Origin: CAYWMP01 sp964459445
GTDB taxonomy: Bacteria > Desulfobacterota > DSM-4660 > Desulfatiglandales > HGW-15
Direction of reading: 5' to 3'
Length of the DNA: 19,211 bases
Assembly (NCBI GenBank): GCA_964459445.1
Contig: CAYWMP010000115.1
Coordinates: 1-19,211, forward strand
The first letter of the stretch is position 1. Each line of letters starts with the position of its first letter. The notes beneath the pieces were generated by a model. The model saw only the letters and a program-made list of their open reading frames with translations, did not search any database and had not been told where the DNA came from. Both the position numbers and the translations under genes were made by a program. This document shows positions 1 through 6,312 of this stretch, in pieces.

Positions 1-17
1 GGTATTGCCAAGGTCTC

Positions 18-45
18 TTGACATTTAATATGGTAATCTTATCTT
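18..45 (+). promoter_or_regulatory. sigma70-type promoter for the HExxH gene
   Basis: A perfect -35 hexamer TTGACA (18-23) is followed after 16 bases by TATCTT (40-45), a fair -10. Transcription would start near 52, giving a leader of about 28 bases that contains the AGGGG ribosome binding site at 66-70, 9 bases before the ATG at 80. Only the sequence match supports this. Confidence 0.6.
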
Positions 46-79
46 TTGTCCAACCTAATATCTTTAGGGGTCTGATCAT

Positions 80-610
80 ATGACTCTCTTTCCCTTCAGC
101 AGTGACAATCTTTCGACAGTTAGCGAGGCCCTTGAGGTGGCTGAAGATAAGACCGGGGATTATTTCAAATTTTCATTTGGTCAGTGGAAAAGGCATCATT
201 ACGATGTCAAAACCATGTCGGCCTTAAAAGAAAATGAGATTGCGCCCCACGCATTTGCACTGTTGAATAAGGCGTCCAGGGTGATCGCCGATTATAAACC
301 CAGGACGGAGAATCGGGACTTTTACTTTATTTGCCTTCAGGATAAGCAGATCATGACGGCCCTAAAAAGAGACGAGGATCTCGGACTTTTTCCTTTGCTT
401 GTTTATATATTTACCCACGAATTGGTACATATCGTTCGGTTTTGTAATTTTTTCCAGAGGTTCGAGATCTCCGGAGAGGGAAGAGAAAAAGAAGAGAAGG
501 TCGTTCATCAAACGACCTATGAGATACTGAAAGACCTTTCAATGTCCCAAGTGGACTATGTCTTGCAATGTTACCGAGATCATCGGATTTGCGAATTTGC
601 AATTTCTTGA
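80..610 (+). CDS. small HExxH-motif protein, putative metallopeptidase-like, unknown function
   Basis: This 176-residue soluble protein has no signal peptide or membrane segment. Its visible landmark is THELVH followed by IVRF at about residues 112-121. HExxH is the zinc-binding and catalytic motif of gluzincin/metzincin-type metallopeptidases, and it sits after a hydrophobic helix (LFPLLVYIF) as in such enzymes. Downstream acidic and histidine residues (EEKVVH, about 20 residues later) could supply a third metal ligand. The ATG at 80 is chosen because AGGGG lies 9 bases upstream behind a strong promoter-like element. An FmdB-type zinc ribbon gene follows 54 bases later on the same strand, so the two may be cotranscribed. 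I do not recognise a named family. Peptidase activity is inferred from the motif alone, and the protein may instead be a non-proteolytic metal-binding protein. Confidence 0.75.
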   Translation: MTLFPFSSDNLSTVSEALEVAEDKTGDYFKFSFGQWKRHHYDVKTMSALKENEIAPHAFALLNKASRVIADYKPRTENRDFYFICLQDKQIMTALKRDEDLGLFPLLVYIFTHELVHIVRFCNFFQRFEISGEGREKEEKVVHQTTYEILKDLSMSQVDYVLQCYRDHRICEFAIS

Positions 611-650
611 TAACGGGTATGGGCTTTTAGATATCTGAAGGCCCTTAGTT

Positions 651-658
651 GGAGGTGA
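651..658 (+). promoter_or_regulatory. ribosome binding site that decides the fmdB-like start
   Basis: GGAGGTGA at 651-658 is nearly a full anti-16S match. It directly abuts the ATG at 659 but is 6 bases from the in-frame GTG at 665. The normal spacing and the family N-terminus (MPIYEYEC) both favour the GTG. Confidence 0.75.
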
Positions 659-664
659 ATGAAC

Positions 665-973
665 GTGCCTATTTATGAGTATGAATGTACAAAGTGTCAT
701 CACATATCGGAGGCTTGGCAAAATTTTTCTGATCCCCCGTTGACCAAATGTGAAAAGTGTAAGGGCAAGGTAAAGAAGCTGATCTCCCATAGTGCTTTTC
801 ATTTGAAAGGGACGGGCTGGTACGTAACGGACTATGCCAAAAAAAACTCAACTTCGGATACGAAAAACAAAGACGCATCACCAAAAAAAGAAACCAGCAG
901 CAAGGAAACCAAGAGCTCGGAAAAATCCGGCAAAGACTCCTCAACCAAAAGCAAGAAGAAGACCAAGGACTAA
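665..973 (+). CDS. FmdB-type zinc ribbon protein with Lys/Ser-rich tail
   Basis: The first 40 residues are a typical FmdB/CxxC_CXXC_SSSS regulatory zinc ribbon: MPIYEYEC, then C8-x2-C11 and C29-x2-C32, the four cysteines that hold one zinc. Proteins of this family are small. FmdB was first named beside formamide/amide metabolism genes, and most members have no proven function. I start at GTG 665 rather than ATG 659 because the product then begins MPIYEYEC like the family and the GGAGGTGA site has normal spacing. From about residue 58 the protein changes to a low-complexity Lys/Ser/Thr tail (about 44 residues, KKETSSKETKSSEKSGKD and similar), probably disordered and able to touch nucleic acid or the ribosome. 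It lies between two unrecognised genes on the same strand. Confidence 0.85.
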   Translation: MPIYEYECTKCHHISEAWQNFSDPPLTKCEKCKGKVKKLISHSAFHLKGTGWYVTDYAKKNSTSDTKNKDASPKKETSSKETKSSEKSGKDSSTKSKKKTKD

Positions 974-1037
974 TACAAACAGCCCTGTCGATTCACCCTT
1001 TTGATGGTGTATTGAAGGCTCATGGTTAGAATGGATT

Positions 1038-1586
1038 ATGAAAAGATTTGACACCGGGAGAGTTCAAGACAAGCTGATTAACAGGCTTGAGAGAAAAGAA
1101 AAGCAGCAGGCCTTTCAAAGGGATAGATTTTTTAGGTTTAAAATGATGGAGATCCACTCTAAACTGTCTCAGGCCTTGCTCATGCAGAAAATCATTGAAA
1201 CGGATAATGTGGGCACAGTTTCCGATTTGATCATGCAAGGGCTCAAGAAACTGCTCCGAACCAACGAATTCGATTTTAAATACTTCACCGCCCCAATCCG
1301 AAATATTGTGCCCCGTCCAAACCCCATTTCCCTGTACCTGACCCAATATATCCTGGAAGTTCTTATCGATGATCCTTCCGTGATCGATATCTATGGTACC
1401 GATCAAGAGATCTATAAGACCATCAATGAGGTGATCACCCAGATCAATCTGAAATTTGAAAGAACGGAAAATGAAATCCTTGACCATCTTTCCAGGAACA
1501 AATCGCTCACCCCCGGATCAAGGGATTATGACATCGCTATGGAGCAGATGTTTCGCAAAAGAATGGGCGAGCCACAAGCCACCTAA
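1038..1586 (+). CDS. conserved-looking hypothetical protein, mostly helical
   Basis: I do not recognise this 182-residue protein. It opens with a very basic helix (KRFDTGRVQDKLINRLERKEKQQAFQRDRFFRFK), continues with amphipathic helical sequence, has a proline-rich turn (IVPRPNPISLYLTQYILEVL) near residues 93-112, and ends with a charged helix and RKRMGEPQAT. There is no signal peptide, membrane segment or cysteine motif. The ATG at 1038 has only a weak upstream purine stretch, and no better in-frame start lies before the stop at 1002-1004. Its TAA (1584-1586) interlocks with the TAG of the convergent alkyltransferase gene (1583-1585). Codon pattern and length suggest a real gene. The basic N-terminus could bind nucleic acid or a membrane surface, but that is a guess. 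Confidence 0.7.
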   Translation: MKRFDTGRVQDKLINRLERKEKQQAFQRDRFFRFKMMEIHSKLSQALLMQKIIETDNVGTVSDLIMQGLKKLLRTNEFDFKYFTAPIRNIVPRPNPISLYLTQYILEVLIDDPSVIDIYGTDQEIYKTINEVITQINLKFERTENEILDHLSRNKSLTPGSRDYDIAMEQMFRKRMGEPQAT

Positions 1587-2119
1587 CCAGGCAACCCTTC
1601 TCCCCTAAAGTTTCTTTCCCAATCAAGAAGGTATTTCTTCAGCTTCAAGCCCCCACCGAAACCGCCGAGACCCCCGGCAGCCACGACCCTGTGTCACGGA
1701 AAAATGAGCGGCAGAGGGTTTTTCCCCATGGCCTGCCCTACCGCTCTGGCACCGCCCGGCCGGCCTATCATCTTGGCCACTTCGCCGTAGGTTCTTGTTT
1801 CGCCGAAGGGTATCCGCTGTATGGCCTGTAGGGCTTCCCTATGAAAGGGAGTGCACTCGATATCCAGGGGAACCTTCATTCCGTCGGGAACATTATCCAG
1901 GGCAGCCATCACGGCCCTATGCAGGCCACGGTTTCTATCCCTGTTTTTCACCAAGTGGCCAGAAGAAAATCTGCTCTTGAAGTAATCCAGGCAGTCCTGC
2001 CTCTTCCCCAGTTTGATTCCCACTCTTGAAGCCCCATTCTCCGTTGAGGCCAGGTAGATGTTCATATCCTTTGATTTTGTTTGCCAGCAGTAGATGGGCT
2101 GTGTTTCCTTCCTTGCCAT
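1583..2119 (-). CDS. ogt: O6-alkylguanine-DNA alkyltransferase with UGA (selenocysteine) at the catalytic cysteine
   Basis: This repair protein takes an alkyl group from O6-alkylguanine onto one active-site residue. The sequence shows the MGMT/Ogt C-terminal domain: IPFGETRTYGEVA, the recognition helix GARAVGQAMGKNP, then IFP-UGA-HRVV where the family has PCHRV. Counting UGA as residue 142, offsets match human MGMT: Tyr111 (-31; Y114), arginine finger Arg125 (-17; R128), Asn134 (-8; N137), His143 (H146) and Glu168 (E172). After UGA (1694-1696) the frame encodes 36 more residues with the family GGF-GGGLKLKKYLLDWE end, stopping at TAG 1583-1585. Read through, the protein is 178 residues; stopped at UGA it would be inactive. 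ATG 2119 is chosen because GGAGG lies 10 bases upstream; ATG 2065, overlapping the radical SAM stop as ATGA, has poor spacing. Selenocysteine is inferred from homology plus the hairpin at 1661-1681. The alternative is a fresh nonsense mutation or assembly error. Confidence 0.85.
1661..1696 (-). promoter_or_regulatory. candidate bacterial SECIS element with its UGA codon
   Basis: Just 3' of the UGA (1694-1696) the transcript can fold GCUGCCG / CGGCGGU (arms 1675-1681 and 1661-1667; five Watson-Crick and two G-U pairs) around the 7-base loop GGGGUCU. The loop contains GGUCU, as in the E. coli fdhF SECIS loop AGGUCU. GGUCU begins 21 bases after the UGA, within the usual distance for SelB-dependent bacterial elements. 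The hairpin lies inside the coding region, as bacterial SECIS elements do. The fold was judged by eye. Confidence 0.7.
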
Positions 2120-3006
2120 GTGTCCCTTTCCTCCAATCTCTTTCGAATTAGTCTGAGGTTTTGCGTTTTCTCTCTTGCCCAAAGCGGGGCCACCAATTCC
2201 TCTGCCCTAGGATCCCCGGTGAGCCTTTGAATAACCATATCCCTGGGGAGCAGCTCAAGATAATCGACCACCAGCCTTACATACTCAGCTCTTTCCAAAC
2301 ACCGATACTCGCCCTTTTGATAGAGGTTCGCCATTTGTGTGCCCCGGACGATGTAAAGCAGATGGATTTTCACACCCTGTATGGGTAATGAAGCCAGGTA
2401 ATTTGCGGTTTCGAGCATCATTTTCCTGGTTTCTCCGGGTAGGCCCAGAATGACATGGGCGCAGATATTGATTCCCTGCGCATGGGCCAGATGGACGCTT
2501 CTCTCAAAGCAGGCCACATCATGACCCCGGTTGATCGTAACAAGCGTTTCGTCATGGGCCGACTGGAGACCGTATTCCACCCAGACAAGGCGATCTTTCC
2601 CATAGGAACCCAGGAGTTCCAGGTTTTCCGGGGTCACGCAATCGGGTCTTGTTGCCACGGAAAGGCCAACGACATCCGGAAAAACGAGAATATAATCGAA
2701 GAGTTCTTTAAGTCTGGGTGTAGGGGCGTAGGTATTGGTGAAGGATTGGAAATAGGCAATGTATTTTTTGGCGCCATATCTATTTCTCGCCCAGTCACGA
2801 CCTTGTATAACCTGCTCATCAATAGATATTCCATGGTTAATCATCGCACCAGTCCCGGAACCCCGGCTGTCGCAGTATATGCAGCCCTCCTCCGAGATGG
2901 TTCCATCCCGGTTCGGGCAGCCAAGGCCTGCATCCAGACTGATCTTCTGAACCCTTTCCCCGAATAGGTCTCTCAAATAGCTATTATAGTCTCGATATCG
3001 CCTCAT
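2062..3006 (-). CDS. YhcC-type radical SAM protein (TIGR01212 family)
   Basis: This is a radical SAM enzyme of the YhcC/TIGR01212 family, whose substrate is not established. The 4Fe-4S motif is the family's extended form: C30-PNRDGTISEEG-C42-IY-C45, with the typical preceding KISLDAGLG. Further family landmarks are AYFQSFTNTYAP, VGLSVATRPDCV, WVEYGLQSAHDETL, INRGHD, ICAHVILGLPGET and GVKIHLLYIVRGT. I start at ATG 3006 (314 residues, close to E. coli YhcC) for two reasons: MRRYRDYNSYLRDLFGERVQ fits the family N-terminus, and a promoter-like element overlaps the upstream ATG at 3054, whose use would add 16 residues. Neither start has an ideal ribosome site; AAGAGGG lies very close to 3006. The 3' end overlaps the alkyltransferase gene by 58 bases, implying cotranscription. 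The C-terminal tail (from about residue 285) is basic and looks unstructured. Confidence 0.9.
   Translation of the reverse strand: MRRYRDYNSYLRDLFGERVQKISLDAGLGCPNRDGTISEEGCIYCDSRGSGTGAMINHGISIDEQVIQGRDWARNRYGAKKYIAYFQSFTNTYAPTPRLKELFDYILVFPDVVGLSVATRPDCVTPENLELLGSYGKDRLVWVEYGLQSAHDETLVTINRGHDVACFERSVHLAHAQGINICAHVILGLPGETRKMMLETANYLASLPIQGVKIHLLYIVRGTQMANLYQKGEYRCLERAEYVRLVVDYLELLPRDMVIQRLTGDPRAEELVAPLWAREKTQNLRLIRKRLEERDTWQGRKHSPSTAGKQNQRI
2130..2134 (-). promoter_or_regulatory. ribosome binding site of the alkyltransferase gene
   Basis: GGAGG on the - strand lies inside the 3' end of the radical SAM gene, 10 bases before ATG 2119. It supports a start there and hence a 58-base overlap of the two genes. 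Confidence 0.6.
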
Positions 3007-3052
3007 ACCCTCTTTAATCACTCGCGCATAAGGTTTTTCATTGCTCTTACCC

Positions 3053-3081
3053 ATGATATTGGCGCTTACCCATCAAGTCAA
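3053..3081 (-). promoter_or_regulatory. sigma70-type promoter for the radical SAM-alkyltransferase pair
   Basis: On the - strand TTGACT (3076-3081), a 17-base spacer and TATCAT (3053-3058) give 5/6 and 4/6 consensus matches at ideal spacing. The -10 overlaps the ATG at 3054, so transcription would start near 3046, inside the longer reading frame. This supports translation from 3006. Confidence 0.5.
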
Positions 3082-3173
3082 ACTGGCAGCGCAATCAAAC
3101 TGTCGCATTCCAGTCCTATTCGTTACAAGGTAGTCCTTTGAAAATTTGACTTAGAGATACTTTGGGAGCTTGT

Positions 3174-3273
3174 NNNNNNNNNNNNNNNNNNNNNNNNNNN
3201 NNNNNNNNNNNNNNNNNNNNNNNNNNNNNNNNNNNNNNNNNNNNNNNNNNNNNNNNNNNNNNNNNNNNNNNNN
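3174..3273. other. assembly gap of exactly 100 N
   Basis: One hundred consecutive N, the conventional placeholder for a gap of unknown size. The sequence on each side was joined by scaffolding, so true distance and any genes in between are unknown. It falls after the last ABC-transporter gene and before the promoter of the radical SAM gene. Confidence 0.99.
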
Positions 3274-3287
3274 TGGCAGGATGTCAT

Positions 3288-4322
3288 TTAGACCCCATAA
3301 TAGCAAGCGTCACCATCAGCGCCTTCTCGGCTACCCGCCTGGGGATTAAAGCAGGCCACCCAGTGGGAATCCGCGATTTCCTTCATTAATGGTTCGTCCT
3401 TACTGCATGGCACCCTCTCTCCAACGCCACACCTTGGATAGAAAAGGCACCCCTCGATCTCTGACTCCTCTCGGGGAACCCCGAGCAATGTCCCATAGGT
3501 TCTGATTTCTCCGCAATCGCCGAACTTGGGCAATGCGTCAATTAGGGCCTGAGTGTAAGGATGAACAGGATTGTGAATGACTTGATCCGCCGGCCCCAAC
3601 TCCATCAATTTGCCTCGGTAGATGACAGCAATACGATCGCAAAGATAACGTGCGGCTGCCAAGCTATGGGTAATGAACAACAGGGTCACATTATAGTCAT
3701 TGCGCATTTTCAATAGGATATTAAAGATCTGTGCCGAAATGGACGCATCGAGCATGGAGGTGGGCTCATCAGCCACTACAAACTCGGGCTCAAGGATCAT
3801 GGTCCGTGCTATTGCGACCCTTTGGCGCTGTCCGCCGCTTAGTTGATGGGGGTAGCGATTGATAAACTCATCCGGTGGAGAAAGGCCTACTGATCTCATG
3901 ACTCGGCGCACCGCCTGCACCTTGGCATCAATGTTTCCCACCCTGTGGATCGTTAAGGGTTCTGATATCGTATCGAATATCGAGAGTTGGGGATTCAGAG
4001 ACTGATAGGGGTCTTGAAAAATCATCTGAACTCTTCGCGAAAATGCCCTAAGCGCCTTCCCCTTCAGATGGGTCGTCTCAAGACCGTCCAAAGAGATCTT
4101 CCCACCGTCCGGATCTTCCAGTTTGACGATCAGGCGGCCCGTTGTCGTCTTGCCGCTGCCGCTTTCTCCCACCAGACCAAAAATTTCACCCCTGGAAATT
4201 TTTATTGATACTTCATTAAGGGCAATGACATCCTCTTTACCCCCCCCCAAAAAACTCCCCTTGGTTTTGTATCTCTTGATGATCTGATCGAGTTCGAGGA
4301 TTATGTCATTGTTGGCAGACAT
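3288..4322 (-). CDS. dppF: peptide ABC transporter ATP-binding protein, DppF/OppF type
   Basis: This 344-residue protein is one of two ATPases driving a Dpp/Opp-type importer at the inner face of the membrane. Walker A is GESGSGKTT (52-60), the Q-loop is in IFQDPYQSLNP (101-111), the signature LSGGQRQR starts at 161, Walker B is FVVADEP with D185/E186, and the H-loop His is 219. The C-terminal oligopeptide/dipeptide extension (VHPYTQALIDALP) ends in a four-cysteine pattern (CLFYPRC, then PC, then VAC), which in this family can hold a metal or Fe-S centre. The ATG at 4322 follows the DppD stop by 12 bases, so translation is probably coupled. Between residues 23 and 29 an mRNA run of six U and nine G encodes FLGGG, a slippage-prone tract ahead of Walker A. 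The signature-adjacent TSMLD replaces the commoner TSALD. Confidence 0.95.
   Translation of the reverse strand: MSANNDIILELDQIIKRYKTKGSFLGGGKEDVIALNEVSIKISRGEIFGLVGESGSGKTTTGRLIVKLEDPDGGKISLDGLETTHLKGKALRAFSRRVQMIFQDPYQSLNPQLSIFDTISEPLTIHRVGNIDAKVQAVRRVMRSVGLSPPDEFINRYPHQLSGGQRQRVAIARTMILEPEFVVADEPTSMLDASISAQIFNILLKMRNDYNVTLLFITHSLAAARYLCDRIAVIYRGKLMELGPADQVIHNPVHPYTQALIDALPKFGDCGEIRTYGTLLGVPREESEIEGCLFYPRCGVGERVPCSKDEPLMKEIADSHWVACFNPQAGSREGADGDACYYGV
4240..4254 (-). repeat. T6-G9 homopolymer tract inside dppF
   Basis: On the coding strand six T are followed by nine G (C9 at 4240-4248 and A6 at 4249-4254 on the + strand). It encodes Phe-Leu-Gly-Gly-Gly near residues 24-28. Such tracts are prone to replication or transcription slippage, and to sequencing error. 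Confidence 0.9.
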
Positions 4323-4334
4323 GGCATTCCAGTC

Positions 4335-5294
4335 TTAGCTTTCACACATGGGGCATAGCGCCTTGTGGCGTGGCGACAGTTCAACCCAGGTGGGCTCACC
4401 AAGTGTGCAGGCAGGCTCTGCACCTGAGCACCGGTCACAGAATCGGCATCCTGAGGGTGGAGTGACCAGGTTCGGTGTCTCCCCGGGGATGGGTCTTAGT
4501 TCTCCCTTTTCACCCATCAGCGTTGGATAGGAAGCCAAAAGGGCATTCGTATAGGGGTGCACCGGTTTGCTGAAGACCTCCTCCCTGGCGCCATATTCCA
4601 CCATTTGTCCTGCGTACATGATAGCGATATCGTGACATACATCCGCTACGATGGATATGTCATGGGAGATGAAGATGATACTTATTCCAAACTCTTCCTG
4701 GAGTTGTTTCACCTCTTTCAGGATCTGATCCTGGACGATCACATCCAGGGCAGTGGTCGGTTCATCGGCTATGATCAGCTTTGGTTTGCATGCCAAGGCC
4801 ATGGCGATAATGGCCCGCTGTTTCATGCCGCCACTGTATTGATGGGGGTAATCCTTCATGCGTTCTTTCGGTATCCCCACCAACTGATAGAGTTCTTCGA
4901 CCTCCTTGTAGGCTTCCTGTTTGCTTATGGATGGATTATGGGTCATGATGGCCTCCGCGATCTGATCATGCACCCGCTGAACAGGATTCAAGGCATTCAT
5001 GGCAGCCTGAAAGATCATGGCCATCTTTCGCCACCTCACCCTTCTCAGCTCTTCGGGGGTTTTCAGAAGAAGGTCTTCCCCATCAAATACAATCCGTCCC
5101 TCCTGTACCGAACCGTTTGGAGGGAGAAGTCCCATGAGGGCCATGCCCAGTGTTGTCTTCCCACACCCTGATTCCCCCACAAAGCCTAAGGATTTTCCCG
5201 CCTCGAGGGAAAAGGAGACGGCTTCCACGGCACGCAGGGGGCCCTTCTTTGTTTCATAGCCGACTTTCAGGTTATCTACCTCTAAAAGGGCCAT
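4335..5294 (-). CDS. dppD: peptide ABC transporter ATP-binding protein, DppD/OppD type
   Basis: This 319-residue protein is the partner ATPase of the DppF-type protein encoded downstream. Visible motifs are Walker A GESGCGKT (40-47), Q-loop Gln96 in IFQAAMNALNP, signature SGGMKQR (154-160, the DppD/OppD form), Walker B LIIADEPTTALD (173-184) and H-loop His211 in IFISHD. The C-terminal oligo_HPY region (VHPYTNALLASYP) is followed by CRFCDRCSGAEPAC and a last Cys near the end, a cluster typical of this subfamily and likely to bind a metal or Fe-S centre. The gene begins 2 bases after the DppC stop codon with no clear ribosome site, which implies translational coupling. Length is normal for the family. 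All key ATPase residues are present, so it should be active. Confidence 0.95.
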   Translation of the reverse strand: MALLEVDNLKVGYETKKGPLRAVEAVSFSLEAGKSLGFVGESGCGKTTLGMALMGLLPPNGSVQEGRIVFDGEDLLLKTPEELRRVRWRKMAMIFQAAMNALNPVQRVHDQIAEAIMTHNPSISKQEAYKEVEELYQLVGIPKERMKDYPHQYSGGMKQRAIIAMALACKPKLIIADEPTTALDVIVQDQILKEVKQLQEEFGISIIFISHDISIVADVCHDIAIMYAGQMVEYGAREEVFSKPVHPYTNALLASYPTLMGEKGELRPIPGETPNLVTPPSGCRFCDRCSGAEPACTLGEPTWVELSPRHKALCPMCES

Positions 5295-5296
5295 AT

Positions 5297-6226
5297 CTAT
5301 TCGTCTCTTGCTTCCTTTCTAAGCCTGGGATCCAGTACCTCGTCCATGGCCCGGCCTAACATATAGAAGGAAAGGGTTAGGAGTGATATGCAAATGCCGG
5401 GAGGGAGGAGCCAATAGGGGGCCTTGAACATATGGCCGGTCTTCCAAACCCATTGGAGCATCATACCCCAGCTCACCGTGCTTGGGTCGCCGAAGCCCAA
5501 AAAGGCCAGGGCGGCCTCGATAACTATAGCAGAATTGACCCTGTAGGTCATAAAAAGGAAGGCAAGGGGCAGGACATTGGGCATGATATGCCTGAAGATG
5601 ATCCTGAAATGGGAGGCACCCGAAACCTTGGCGGACTCAACAAAGGGCCGGTGCCTTAAGGAAAGGGTTTGTGCGCGTATGACCCTGGCCACCCCCGGCC
5701 ATCGCTTTAGGGCAATAATCAGGACTATTATCCAGATGCTGAGTTTTCCAAAAAGAGATGCAAGAATCAGGATCAGGAGTAATGTCGGGAGCACCATAAC
5801 CATATCGGCCAACCGCATCAGGATTGTATCCACGAAACGCCCCATATAGCCCGCGACCATGCCTAGGACCGTGCCAATTAACACACTCATGACCGCGGCG
5901 GATATCCCGACCATAAAGGCGATCTTGGCCCCTATAAGAAGCTGGCTGAAGAGATCCCGCCCCATGAAATCGGTCCCCAACCAGTGTCTCAGACTTGGTC
6001 CGGTTGAGCCAGGAATCTCCGGATCAACCCCTGTCATGGGGTGGTACATGGGGTCTATCAGAGGAGGCAAAAAGCTTAAAAAGGCCATCACAGCAAAAAT
6101 GGCTATGATGATCAGACCGAACTTGCCCAGGATGCTTTCCCTATAGATCCTCCAGCCCCCCCGCAACCGATCGAGTAAGCTGGCTTTGACAACCGCGCTT
6201 TTCTGTTCACTGGTATTTTGCATCAT
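5297..6226 (-). CDS. dppC: peptide ABC transporter permease, DppC type
   Basis: This inner-membrane permease, 309 residues from ATG 6226, is of the BPD_transp_1 family. An N-terminal hydrophobic segment (LIIIAIFAVMAFLSFLPP) precedes a periplasmic loop containing HWLGTDFMGRDLFSQLL, a hallmark of the DppC/OppC group. Several membrane spans follow, then the EAA-type coupling loop (SAKVSGASHFRIIFRHIMPNVLP) that contacts the ATPases. The protein ends with the family tail DEVLDPRLR. A TTG lies two codons upstream of tandem ATGs at 6226 and 6223; I use the first ATG, although no strong ribosome site is seen. The gap to the DppB-type gene upstream is 86 bases. The gene sits between DppB- and DppD-type genes in the usual order. 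Confidence 0.93.
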   Translation of the reverse strand: MMQNTSEQKSAVVKASLLDRLRGGWRIYRESILGKFGLIIIAIFAVMAFLSFLPPLIDPMYHPMTGVDPEIPGSTGPSLRHWLGTDFMGRDLFSQLLIGAKIAFMVGISAAVMSVLIGTVLGMVAGYMGRFVDTILMRLADMVMVLPTLLLILILASLFGKLSIWIIVLIIALKRWPGVARVIRAQTLSLRHRPFVESAKVSGASHFRIIFRHIMPNVLPLAFLFMTYRVNSAIVIEAALAFLGFGDPSTVSWGMMLQWVWKTGHMFKAPYWLLPPGICISLLTLSFYMLGRAMDEVLDPRLRKEARDE

Positions 6227-6312
6227 TCTCAAACAATTGCCTTCTTGAACACCTTCGCCTTAGCGACTGAAAATCTGAATTGTCAGCACTGGCAGTACAT
6301 GGAAATCCCGAA

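Noticed and set aside
1694..2182. A 162-residue truncated alkyltransferase ending at the UGA, i.e. a pseudogene
   Set aside because: The sequence after the UGA keeps full family similarity and coding character up to the convergent gene, and a SECIS-like hairpin is present. A pseudogene remains possible only if the genome lacks Sec machinery.
3075..3152. Inverted repeat AAGTCAAA / TTTGACTT
   Set aside because: The arms are 8 bases each and 62 bases apart; this is plausible by chance, and the left arm is explained by the -35 element.
4557..5171. A 204-residue open frame on the + strand opposite the DppD-type gene
   Set aside because: It is antisense to a highly conserved ATPase and shows no independent coding signal.
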